Of a DNA stretch of 51,064 bases, positions 22,524-29,994 are shown one piece after another. The DNA comes from UBA5314 sp964635975 (GTDB lineage Bacteria > Bacillota > Syntrophomonadia > Syntrophomonadales > Syntrophomonadaceae): contig CAZWPO010000021.1 in the NCBI GenBank assembly GCA_964635975.1, positions 1-51,064 on the forward strand, read 5' to 3'. The notes below the pieces were generated by a model. The model saw only the letters and a program-made list of their open reading frames with translations, was not told where the DNA came from and did no database searches. Position numbers and translations under genes: made by a program. Within the stretch, counting starts at the first letter, position 1. Every line of letters begins with the position of its first letter.

Positions 22524-23612
22524 TTGAAAAAGACAGGTAGCAGGGTAGGAAAGAGATTGACCAGAAAGTGCTTATCACTGAGCCTGATACTTCTGCTCTT
22601 AGTGGCGGCGGTATCGGCGGTGGGCTGCAGCAAATCAACAGATACCAGTTCGCAAAAAACCGTAGAATTGAAACTGGCGCATTTTTGGCCGGCGACTCAT
22701 CCCATGGAGACCCAGTTGGTGCAGCCCTGGGCCAAAGATGTTGAGAAGGCGACCAATGGTAAAGTGAAGATAACCAGTTATCCCGGTGAGACCCTTTTGA
22801 AAGCAAATGACATCTATGACGGCGTCGTAAAAGGAGTAGGCGATATAGGTATCTCCTGTTTCTCTTATACCAAAGGACGCTTCCCGGTGTGCGAAGTATT
22901 TGAACTTCCTGGCATCACCTACAATACTTCAAAGGCGGCCAGCAAGACTGCCTGGGATATTCTGCAGGAAGTAAAGCCTAAAGAAGTGCAGGATACTCAC
23001 CTTCTGATGGTTCTGACCACCGGCCCCGGCGACCTCTATACGAAATCACCGGTGCGCAATCTCGAAGATATCAAAGGGATGGAAATCAGGGCCACCGGTA
23101 TGAGCGCCAAGACCCTGGCCGCACTGGGAGCGACGCCGGTTGCCATGGCCCAATCGGAGGCTTATGAGTCACTGTCAAAAGGCGTTGTTAAAGGAAACCT
23201 GGGTCCTGATGAAGTCCTGAAGGGCTGGAAGCAGGCGGAAGTAACAAAATACCTTACCAAGACTCCATTCCTGTATAACACGGTATTCTTCGTGACTATG
23301 AATAATGATAAGTGGAATTCATTGGATGCCGAGACCCAGAAGGCGGTTACTGAAGTAAGCAGGAAATATTTCGAAGAAGTGGCTATTGGACTTTGGGATA
23401 TGCAGAACGAAGCCGCTTTGAAGTATGCTGTCGATGAGAAAAAAATGGAGCTTATCACTCTGACCCCGGAAGAAGCCAAGCTGTGGATAGAAAAGGTAAC
23501 TCCGGTTCAGCAGGAGACGATAGATGCTGTTAATAAACTAGGCCTGAACGGGCAGGAACTGGTCGCTAAAGTTAAGAGTACGGCCGATAAGTACAATCAG
23601 CAGTACAAATAG
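22524..23612 (+). CDS. dctP: TRAP transporter solute-binding protein (DctP family)
   Basis: Extracellular binding protein of a tripartite ATP-independent periplasmic transporter, which captures an organic acid and hands it to the membrane subunits. The 362-residue product has an N-terminal lipoprotein signal (basic KKTGSRVGKRLTRK, hydrophobic core, VSAVGC lipobox), expected in a Gram-positive cell. The mature part has the DctP fold landmarks LAHFWPATHPMETQ, VRNLEDIKGMEIRATG and the helical C-terminus. The start is TTG 22524 after AAAGGAAGGAA; the in-frame ATG 22443 lies inside the terminator hairpin region and would put 27 residues before the signal peptide. The ligand is unknown; a carboxylate is likely, and the neighbouring acyl-CoA mutase operon hints at a branched short-chain acid. 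Confidence 0.93.
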   Translation: MKKTGSRVGKRLTRKCLSLSLILLLLVAAVSAVGCSKSTDTSSQKTVELKLAHFWPATHPMETQLVQPWAKDVEKATNGKVKITSYPGETLLKANDIYDGVVKGVGDIGISCFSYTKGRFPVCEVFELPGITYNTSKAASKTAWDILQEVKPKEVQDTHLLMVLTTGPGDLYTKSPVRNLEDIKGMEIRATGMSAKTLAALGATPVAMAQSEAYESLSKGVVKGNLGPDEVLKGWKQAEVTKYLTKTPFLYNTVFFVTMNNDKWNSLDAETQKAVTEVSRKYFEEVAIGLWDMQNEAALKYAVDEKKMELITLTPEEAKLWIEKVTPVQQETIDAVNKLGLNGQELVAKVKSTADKYNQQYK

Positions 23613-23624
23613 GGGGAGAGCGGC

Positions 23625-24110
23625 ATGAAAGTTTACAACGGGTTGGTGGAACGCGTAGGAAAGATCCTCGATTATCTGGCTGGCATCTGCCTGGTGTCTA
23701 CCATGCTGGTGGTAATAGTTAATATATTGATGAGAGGGATCTTTCACGATCCGCTGCTGGGAACCATGGAGTATGTCAATATTTTGACTGCTCTGACGGT
23801 CGCTTTCGCACTGGCCTACTGCGCCTATCGCAACGGGCAGATAGCAGTTGACCTGCTGGTCGATAAAATGCCAAAGGTAGCTCAAGCTGGAATAGACACC
23901 GTGACCAGTATCATTGGCCTTATATTCTGGGCGATAGCGGCATACTATATGGCGGATTACGGGCGCACCATGACGGAAACCGGTTTGGTCTCCTCGACAA
24001 CATCAATACCCATGGCACCGGTGGCTTACCTTATCGCCATATGCCTGTTTGCACTCAGCGCCGAACTGCTTAACCGTACTCTGATATCTTCGAGGAAGGT
24101 ATTTAGATGA
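23625..24110 (+). CDS. dctQ: TRAP transporter small membrane subunit (DctQ family)
   Basis: A 161-residue integral membrane protein with four hydrophobic helices (about 18-38, 50-70, 92-112, 132-150), the usual size and topology of DctQ. This subunit bridges binding protein and the large permease. The start is ATG 23625 after GGGGGAGAG, 12 bases after dctP; its end overlaps dctM by four bases (ATGA). Sequence is weakly conserved in this family, so the call rests on topology and context as well as on matches such as LVVIVNILMRGIF. Confidence 0.9.
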   Translation: MKVYNGLVERVGKILDYLAGICLVSTMLVVIVNILMRGIFHDPLLGTMEYVNILTALTVAFALAYCAYRNGQIAVDLLVDKMPKVAQAGIDTVTSIIGLIFWAIAAYYMADYGRTMTETGLVSSTTSIPMAPVAYLIAICLFALSAELLNRTLISSRKVFR

Positions 24111-25417
24111 GCTCTTTGACTGTGGGTATAATAGGGATCATAGCTTTTTTCTTGCTTTTAGCGCTGCGCATGCCCATAGCTTACGCCATGGCATTGGTGG
24201 GATTCGCGGGATTTGCTTATATGACCACGGCACCCGCCGCGCTGGACATGGTGGCCAAGGAGATATTCAGCACATTTTCCTCATACAGTCTGAGCGTTAT
24301 CGCCATGTTCGTCTGGATGGGATTTCTAGCCTATTATTCGGGGATTGGAACCCGGCTTTATATCTTCGCCTACAAGCTGATCGGACACTGGCCCGGTGGA
24401 CTGGCTATTGCCACCCAGACTGCCTGCGCGATTTTTGGCGCCATATGCGGATCTAACACTGCAACCGCTGCCACCATGGGTGCGATAGCGCTTCCGGAGA
24501 TGAAGAAATACAACTATGATATATCGTTGTCAACTGCCAGCGTGGCAGCCGGGGGGGTCCTGGGCATATTGATCCCCCCCAGCGTTATTTTCATCGTATA
24601 TGGCATGGCAACCGAGCAGTCGATCGGCCAGCTATTTATCGCCGGTATCGTTCCAGGCATTGTCTTGATGTTCCTCTACCAAGTGGCTATCATTATCCTC
24701 TGTAAAATTGATCCTGCTATAGCCCCCGCCGGTCCCCGCTCCAACTGGAAGGAACGGATCGAAGCATTGAAAGGCGGTTTGGGGCAGGTATTCTTCGTTT
24801 TCATACTGTCCATGGGAGGGCTTTTCGCCGGTTGGTTCACCCCTACGGAGGCCGGCGCAGTCGGTTCCTTCGGAGTGCTGCTGGCAGCAATTGTGGGAAA
24901 GAGCATCAGCTGGGAAGGATTCAAGAAGTCGGTTTTTGACACCACCAAGACTACCGCCATGATCATGCTGATGATTGCTGGGGCCATGATCTTCGGGCGC
25001 TTTATGGCTATCAGCCGGGTGCCGTTTGAACTGGCTAATTGGACCGGCGGACTGGACCTGCCTAACTTTGCGGTGATGCTGATAATACTGGCTATATACA
25101 TAGTACTGGGCTGTTTCATAGATGCCCTGGCCATGATACTTCTAACCATCCCCATTTTTTATCCCATAGCTACAAGCACCCTGGGTTATGATCCCATCTG
25201 GTTCGGCGTCATCATTACTCTCTGTGTAGGGATGGGTGTTATAACCCCTCCGGTGGGGATGAATGTATATATCCTCAAGGGGATCGTGCCCGATGTTCCG
25301 CTGGAGACTATTTTTAAAGGGATATGGCCGTTCTTATATGCCATTATCGCCTGTTTAGTCCTGCTGATGCTGTTCCCGGGACTGGCGACTTACCTGCCAT
25401 CGATAATAAGCGGGTAA
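24107..25417 (+). CDS. dctM: TRAP transporter large permease (DctM family)
   Basis: A 436-residue polytopic membrane protein with around 12 helices that drives sodium- or proton-coupled uptake of the captured acid. Family landmarks are LRMPIAYAMALVGFAGFA at the start, GAICGSNTATAATMGAIALP, VLGILIPPSVIFIVYG, and GVITPPVGMNVYILKGI near the end. The start is ATG 24107, overlapping dctQ by ATGA. It completes a dctPQM operon in standard order. No clear terminator is seen immediately after it. Confidence 0.95.
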   Translation: MSSLTVGIIGIIAFFLLLALRMPIAYAMALVGFAGFAYMTTAPAALDMVAKEIFSTFSSYSLSVIAMFVWMGFLAYYSGIGTRLYIFAYKLIGHWPGGLAIATQTACAIFGAICGSNTATAATMGAIALPEMKKYNYDISLSTASVAAGGVLGILIPPSVIFIVYGMATEQSIGQLFIAGIVPGIVLMFLYQVAIIILCKIDPAIAPAGPRSNWKERIEALKGGLGQVFFVFILSMGGLFAGWFTPTEAGAVGSFGVLLAAIVGKSISWEGFKKSVFDTTKTTAMIMLMIAGAMIFGRFMAISRVPFELANWTGGLDLPNFAVMLIILAIYIVLGCFIDALAMILLTIPIFYPIATSTLGYDPIWFGVIITLCVGMGVITPPVGMNVYILKGIVPDVPLETIFKGIWPFLYAIIACLVLLMLFPGLATYLPSIISG

Positions 25418-25577
25418 AATAGCAATCGGAATCTGCTGTTCTGTCGAACGGAGGTCTCGACCGTCGTTTGAAGCTCATTCTTTTATCAGAGTAAAAACTC
25501 CTGGAAGATAAAAATATCTTTTGTGACGCTGTACCGTTAAATCAACTTAAATCGCGGAAATATGGCAATAATCGGGT

Positions 25578-25605
25578 TTGACAGTTATTCCAGATGCAGT
25601 ATAAT
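25578..25605 (+). promoter_or_regulatory. Near-perfect sigma-A promoter
   Basis: TTGACA (25578-25583), 16-base spacer, TATAAT (25600-25605). Both hexamers match the vegetative consensus exactly. It reads toward the adenosyltransferase/mutase operon, but a terminator lies about 65-80 bases downstream of the expected start point. Confidence 0.8.
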
Positions 25606-25611
25606 TAAAAC

Positions 25612-25690
25612 AACTATATATTATTTATTGATGCCTGACTGGCATTGATGATTATTTTATGAGAGCCTCGAGCCCCTTAGCGGGGCTTTT
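25612..25690 (+). ncRNA. Candidate small RNA or attenuated leader before the B12 operon
   Basis: From the expected start near 25612 the transcript would form a small hairpin (ATGCC, five-base loop, GGCAT at 25631-25645) and then a terminator at 25671-25690, giving an RNA of about 80 bases. It has no ORF. It could be a stand-alone small RNA or a regulated leader for the genes that follow. It does not look like the long cobalamin riboswitch, and I match it to no known class. Confidence 0.45.
25671..25690 (+). terminator. Intrinsic terminator
   Basis: AGCCCC, short loop, GGGGCT then TTTT (25687-25690), with further Ts in GTGTTTT. GC-rich 6-bp stem just after the strong promoter. Confidence 0.75.
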
Positions 25691-25935
25691 GTGTTTTCTG
25701 CGAGGAAGGGAGGTGAAGTAGTTCACATAAAATATCGGAGCCGATAAGATATGTGTGTCTCTTCCAGTTGGTCAGTTCTCCTATCTACAAACATTCTTAA
25801 TGGCATTTATCAAAGTCACAAGGATTGGCAGCAAGACATGAAAAGTATTTTTGAGAATTCCTTCGAGAAGCTTTGGCATCAATAAATGGTAATCCTAATA
25901 AAAATGGCACTTTTCATAACAAGGAGGTGAACAGT
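25691..25935. other. Leader region before the adenosyltransferase gene
   Basis: It contains a ribosome-binding-like GGAAGGGAGGTGA at 25705-25717 not followed by a convincing ORF, and the strong AAGGAGGTGA at 25921-25930 used by the next gene. No other element recognised. Confidence 0.4.
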
Positions 25936-26487
25936 TTGCCCGTTGATAAGTTCACAGAAAGTGGTAATGAAAAAGGCCTTATTATCGTAATAACCGGAAA
26001 TGGCAAAGGAAAAACGACTTCGGCATTCGGGCAGGCACTACGAGCAGCCGGCCAGGGTTATAAAGTCTGCATCATCCAGTTCATGAAGGGTCGAGCCTAT
26101 GGGGAGGTTCTGGCAGTGCAGAAATACCTGCCAACCATAACTCTATTCCAATATGGACTGGACAGTTTTGTTATGAGGGATAATCCGGCCCCTGTGGATA
26201 TCGAATTAGCCAGGCAGGGTTTCGAAAAAGCCAGAGACATCATTCAGAACGGCGGATTTGATATGGTTATCCTGGACGAGATCAACGTGGTAATGGATTT
26301 CAACCTGGTTCCGGAAGCAGAGATTCTGGACATGGTTAAGAATAAACCGGCGCAGCTAGATCTGGTCATGACCGGACGCTACGCGCCCCAATCGATAAGG
26401 GATCTTGCCGACACGGTCAGCCAGGTGGAAGAGATAAAACACCACTACGCGGCCGGGGTAAAGAACCGGGCGGGGATAGAGTATTAG
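25936..26487 (+). CDS. cobO: Cob(I)alamin adenosyltransferase, CobO/BtuR type
   Basis: Makes adenosylcobalamin from cob(I)alamin and ATP, the cofactor of the mutase encoded next. The 183-residue product has a P-loop in ITGNGKGKTTSAFGQALRA, then QFMKGRAYGEV, the Walker-B-like MVILDEINVVMDF and the C-terminal TGRYAPQSIRDLADTVSQVE region, all typical of CobO/CobA/BtuR. I choose TTG 25936, five bases after AAGGAGGTGA; an upstream in-frame TTG 25873 would add 21 low-complexity residues lacking a ribosome binding site. It is 43 bases ahead of the mutase large subunit, so supply of coenzyme and its user are co-expressed. Confidence 0.92.
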   Translation: MPVDKFTESGNEKGLIIVITGNGKGKTTSAFGQALRAAGQGYKVCIIQFMKGRAYGEVLAVQKYLPTITLFQYGLDSFVMRDNPAPVDIELARQGFEKARDIIQNGGFDMVILDEINVVMDFNLVPEAEILDMVKNKPAQLDLVMTGRYAPQSIRDLADTVSQVEEIKHHYAAGVKNRAGIEY

Positions 26488-26530
26488 AACCAGGATGATC
26501 TGTTATGAGTAAATAAGGAGGGGTTGGAGG

Positions 26531-28210
26531 ATGTTTACACCGGATGTACTGGACCAATCAAAAACTATGCGTTCCAAATGGGAGGATGAGGTTAAGAAGA
26601 TAGTTGCCAAAAATGCCGATCAGAAGCCCTGGTGGACCACGGTATCAGATCTTGAGATCAGGCGCCTATACGGGCCGGAAGATATCAAAGACATGGATCT
26701 TACAAAAGATATCGGTTATCCCGGTCAGTATCCGTTTTTGCGCGGAAATCAGGCCACCGGTTACCGGGGCAAATATTGGACCTTCAGAATGTTCTCGGGA
26801 ATGGGCAGCGCTGAAGAAACCAACAAGCGCTGGCATTATCTACTTGAATCAGGACAAACAGGGCTCTCCACCGCATTTGATTTTCCCACTCTAATGGGCT
26901 ATGACACGGACGCCCCTAAAGCTCGGGGTGAGTGCGGAAAATGCGGAGTGGCCATTGATACTATAGAGGATTTTCAACAGCTCATCAAAGGGATTCCCCT
27001 GGGCAAGATATCTACATCGATGACCATCAATCCGCCGGCAACCATTCTCTGGGCGATGTACTGCGCATCTGCACAGATGGCGGGTGTAAGTCTGGATGAG
27101 ATCGCAGGCACTATTCAGAATGATATGCTCAAGGAATTCATAGCTCAAAAGACACTGATGTGCCCGCCCGATCCTTCAGTTAAACTTATCAGCGATACAG
27201 TCGAGTTCGGGACCAAGTATGTTCCCAAATGGAATACCATAAGCATAAGTGGCTATCACATTAGGGAAGCCGGAGCCACCGCTGTTCAAGAGTTGGCTTT
27301 TACTCTGCGTGATGGTATGGAATATGTGGAAGATGTTATAAGACGTAAGGGACTACACGTGGACCAGTTTGCTCCTCGCCTATCTTTCTTCTTTAATGCC
27401 CATATCGATTTCTTCGAAGAGATCGCCAAACTGCGTGCCGCGCGCCGCATCTGGGCCAAGGCTATGCGTGAACGTTATAATTCCCAGGATCAGCGTTCCT
27501 GGTGGATGCGCTTCCATACCCAGACTGCCGGGTGCTCACTTACAGCCCAGCAGCCCTACAATAATGTAGTACGGACTGCCATTGAAGCACTTGCAGCCGT
27601 CCTGGGTGGGACTCAATCTCTGCACACCAATTCTCTTGATGAAGTGCTCTGTCTGCCGTCCGAGCATGCTGTTCAGATAGCCCTGCGAACCCAGCAGATA
27701 ATTGCTGAGGAGACCGGGGTGGTAAATACCATTGATCCGCTGGCGGGTTCGTACTTCATTGAATCATTGACCAACGAGATGGAAGAAAAAGCCTGGGAAT
27801 ACATCCATAAGATAGACGACATGGGGGGGATGGTAGCAGCGATCGAACGGGGCTTCCCACAGATGGAGATATCCGATGCAGCTTATCGCTTTCAGAAGCA
27901 GATAGATTCCCAGGAGAAAATAATGATCGGAGTCAACAAATATGCCAGCGATGACAAGGTAGAGATACCTTTTGTCGAAATTGACGATACCGTTGAAAAG
28001 GAGCAGATCGAGCGACTGCATGCCGTAAAGCGTAAGCGGGATAGTCGCAAGGTAGGTGAATGCTTAAAAGAGATCAAGTCGGCCTGCGAGAAGGGCGAAA
28101 ACGTTATGCCCTTCTGTATTGAAGCGGTTAAGAATTATGCTACTGTTCAAGAGATATGCGACGTTTATCGTGAGGTTTACGGCGAGTATCGTGATCCGGG
28201 CATCTACTAA
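26531..28210 (+). CDS. Acyl-CoA mutase large subunit with isobutyryl-CoA mutase signature
   Basis: Substrate-binding subunit of an adenosylcobalamin-dependent carbon-skeleton mutase, 559 residues, the length of separate large subunits (IcmA, HcmA, archaeal-type MCM). Conserved parts include GQTGLSTAFDFPTLMGYD, STSMTINPPATI, SISGYHIREAGATA (the catalytic His of the family), RLSFFFNAHIDFFEEIAKL and GGTQSLHTNS. Two positions set specificity: in methylmalonyl-CoA mutase they are Tyr89 and Arg207; here they align with Phe88 (in WTFRMFSG) and Gln206 (in KEFIAQKT). Phe/Gln is the isobutyryl-CoA mutase pair. The Arg that binds the methylmalonyl carboxylate is missing, so methylmalonyl-CoA is unlikely. 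The B12 domain is the next gene. The start is ATG 26531 after GGTTGGAGG. The family is certain; the substrate is a reasoned inference. Confidence 0.92.
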   Translation: MFTPDVLDQSKTMRSKWEDEVKKIVAKNADQKPWWTTVSDLEIRRLYGPEDIKDMDLTKDIGYPGQYPFLRGNQATGYRGKYWTFRMFSGMGSAEETNKRWHYLLESGQTGLSTAFDFPTLMGYDTDAPKARGECGKCGVAIDTIEDFQQLIKGIPLGKISTSMTINPPATILWAMYCASAQMAGVSLDEIAGTIQNDMLKEFIAQKTLMCPPDPSVKLISDTVEFGTKYVPKWNTISISGYHIREAGATAVQELAFTLRDGMEYVEDVIRRKGLHVDQFAPRLSFFFNAHIDFFEEIAKLRAARRIWAKAMRERYNSQDQRSWWMRFHTQTAGCSLTAQQPYNNVVRTAIEALAAVLGGTQSLHTNSLDEVLCLPSEHAVQIALRTQQIIAEETGVVNTIDPLAGSYFIESLTNEMEEKAWEYIHKIDDMGGMVAAIERGFPQMEISDAAYRFQKQIDSQEKIMIGVNKYASDDKVEIPFVEIDDTVEKEQIERLHAVKRKRDSRKVGECLKEIKSACEKGENVMPFCIEAVKNYATVQEICDVYREVYGEYRDPGIY

Positions 28211-28233
28211 AAATATTGAGGGAGGTAAGCGAC

Positions 28234-28638
28234 ATGTCAGATAGAAAAATACGTATTCTACTTGCCAAGCCCGGGTTGGATGGCCATGATCGTGGAGCCA
28301 AAGTTCTGGCCAGGGCATTTCGGGACGCCGGCTTTGAAGTGATCTATACCGGATGCCACCAGACTCCGGAACAGATAGTGGGAGCCGCTCTGCAGGAAGA
28401 TGTTGATATGGTGGGTTTGAGTTGTTTATCGGGAGCCCATACCTATTTATTCCCCGCTGTTGCGCAGCAGCTGCAGGAACAGGGAGCAGATGATATTGTG
28501 GTGGTTGGCGGAGGCATAATTCCTGATTTTGATCTCCAGGCTATGTATGACGCCGGGCTAAAAGCTATTTTTACGCCAGGAGCCACACTGGATTCTATAT
28601 GTGGTTGGATACGCGAAAACGTCAAGCCCAGGGATTGA
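28234..28638 (+). CDS. Acyl-CoA mutase small subunit, cobalamin-binding
   Basis: A 134-residue B12-binding subunit partnering the preceding large subunit. It has the base-off signature D-x-H-x-x-G in LDGHDRGAKVLARAF (the His is the lower cobalt ligand), then GLSCLSGAH and VVVGGGIIPDFD, the other two nucleotide-tail contacts. The start is ATG 28234 after GGGAGGT; an upstream in-frame start at 28216 sits on the ribosome binding site and is rejected. It matches IcmB/HcmB or the C-terminal part of single-chain methylmalonyl-CoA mutase. Confidence 0.93.
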   Translation: MSDRKIRILLAKPGLDGHDRGAKVLARAFRDAGFEVIYTGCHQTPEQIVGAALQEDVDMVGLSCLSGAHTYLFPAVAQQLQEQGADDIVVVGGGIIPDFDLQAMYDAGLKAIFTPGATLDSICGWIRENVKPRD

Positions 28639-28654
28639 TAAAGGACGTGATAAA

Positions 28655-29623
28655 ATGGAAGAGCTAGGGAAGAAAGCGATGGCGGGCGAGGTAAGGGCAG
28701 CCTCCCGCCTCATAAGAAACATTGAGGACAACATTCCCGGAACGAACATGGCTATCAAGCATATCTTCCCTCACACCGGGAGAGCACATGTTGTGGGCCT
28801 TACCGGAGCTCCTGGAGCAGGGAAAAGCACAATAACCGATGAACTCATTTGTTCTATTCGCAAGAAAGACAAAACAGTTGGCGTACTGGCTGTTGATCCG
28901 ACCAGCCCCTTTACCGGTGGTGCGCTTCTGGGGGATAGGATACGCATGCTGCGCCATGCCGAAGATAAGGGTGTATTTATCAGGAGTCTGGCTACCAGAG
29001 GGGCAATGGGCGGACTTTCCAAAGCGGTCGGTGATGGCATCCACGTTCTTGATGTAATGGGGAAGGGCGTCGTCATCGTGGAGACGGTAGGTGTCGGACA
29101 ACAGGAGGTGGACATCATAAACCATGCCCACACCGTGATCGTGGTTCTGGTACCGGGCATGGGGGATGACGTGCAGGCTATTAAAGCAGGTCTGATGGAG
29201 ATCGCCGATATCTTCGTCATAAATAAAGCTGATCGAGAAGGAGCCAAGAAGCTATATAAAGAGACAAAAAATATGATTGCCATGGGAAAATGGGAAAATG
29301 GTTGGGAACCCCCGGTTCTCATGATAGAAAGTGTTATGGAGCCCCACAGCTTTGCAAAGAGCGTATCAGAACTATACGAGAAAATCGAAGAACACTACCA
29401 GCACCTTCTAGATAAGGACTTGATGGTGCAGCGGGCTTATCGCAGGGTGGTTACAGAACTGAATGATGCCCTGCGGGCTGCCATACTTGAACCGATTTTG
29501 ATGAAGCTGCATTCGTCAGGTGAGTTTGAGGCTATGCTGGGCAGGCTGCTGAATAAGGAAGCAGATCCCTATAGTCTGGCAGAGGCAGTGGCGAAGCGGC
29601 ACCTCATTGAAGCTCCAGAATAA
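28655..29623 (+). CDS. meaB: MeaB/ArgK-type GTPase chaperone of the B12 mutase
   Basis: G3E-type GTPase that loads and protects adenosylcobalamin in acyl-CoA mutases. The 322-residue product has Walker A in GLTGAPGAGKSTITDEL, the LAVDPTSPFTGGALLGDRIR block, the ETVGVGQQEVDI switch and the NKADREG base-recognition motif. The start is ATG 28655 after AAAGGACGTGA, 16 bases after the small subunit. Stand-alone MeaB is found beside both methylmalonyl- and isobutyryl-CoA mutases, so it does not by itself settle the substrate. No methylmalonyl-CoA epimerase or carboxyltransferase gene is near, which again argues against a propionate pathway. Confidence 0.95.
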   Translation: MEELGKKAMAGEVRAASRLIRNIEDNIPGTNMAIKHIFPHTGRAHVVGLTGAPGAGKSTITDELICSIRKKDKTVGVLAVDPTSPFTGGALLGDRIRMLRHAEDKGVFIRSLATRGAMGGLSKAVGDGIHVLDVMGKGVVIVETVGVGQQEVDIINHAHTVIVVLVPGMGDDVQAIKAGLMEIADIFVINKADREGAKKLYKETKNMIAMGKWENGWEPPVLMIESVMEPHSFAKSVSELYEKIEEHYQHLLDKDLMVQRAYRRVVTELNDALRAAILEPILMKLHSSGEFEAMLGRLLNKEADPYSLAEAVAKRHLIEAPE

Positions 29624-29994
29624 GTAATTGTTCATGCATATGGGAGTGCTGATGCTGTGTATATTTAGCACCTATGTTTCGACCATGGGAATAATCGATC
29701 GGACTAGAGAACGAGTACGGTAGTAGACCAAGGATTAAAAGTGGCGGGGAATAATAAATGACATTAATGGGCCTCGTTGCCGATTCTGCAAAGATGGCTG
29801 TGGAAATGATATACCCGGGGGATAGAGAAGGATGCGGGCAAGGCTTTGGTAATAACGTAGACGGAACGGTAGAGGTAATAACAAAGCCCTCCAGTGCCCT
29901 GGTCATCATTGTTCTAAAAGGCAGTTCGCATCCATCATTCGGATTGCAATAGCGCCGACGCTCATGGATCTCATAAAAGCCAGGAGGAATGAAT
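29624..29994. other. Intergenic region after meaB with one weak ORF
   Basis: It holds no recognised RNA or repeat. The only candidate gene is the 64-codon ORF at 29758-29952. No clear promoter or terminator is visible. Confidence 0.4.
29758..29952 (+). CDS. Possible small protein, unknown
   Basis: A 64-codon ORF from ATG 29758 with a weak GGCGGGG upstream. The translation is not low complexity, opens MTLMGLVADSAKMAVEM and has a hydrophobic strand SSALVIIVLKG, so it could be real, but a longer opposite-strand ORF covers the same bases and I recognise no family. It lies between meaB and the MtnA-like gene in the same direction. Confidence 0.3.
   Translation: MTLMGLVADSAKMAVEMIYPGDREGCGQGFGNNVDGTVEVITKPSSALVIIVLKGSSHPSFGLQ

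Noticed and set aside
25578..25935. Cobalamin riboswitch before the adenosyltransferase/mutase operon
   Set aside because: The leader is much shorter than a B12 riboswitch and I cannot find its conserved B12-box.
26531..28638. Calling the mutase methylmalonyl-CoA mutase
   Set aside because: The carboxylate-binding Arg is replaced by Gln206 and the partner Tyr by Phe88, and no propionate-pathway genes adjoin.
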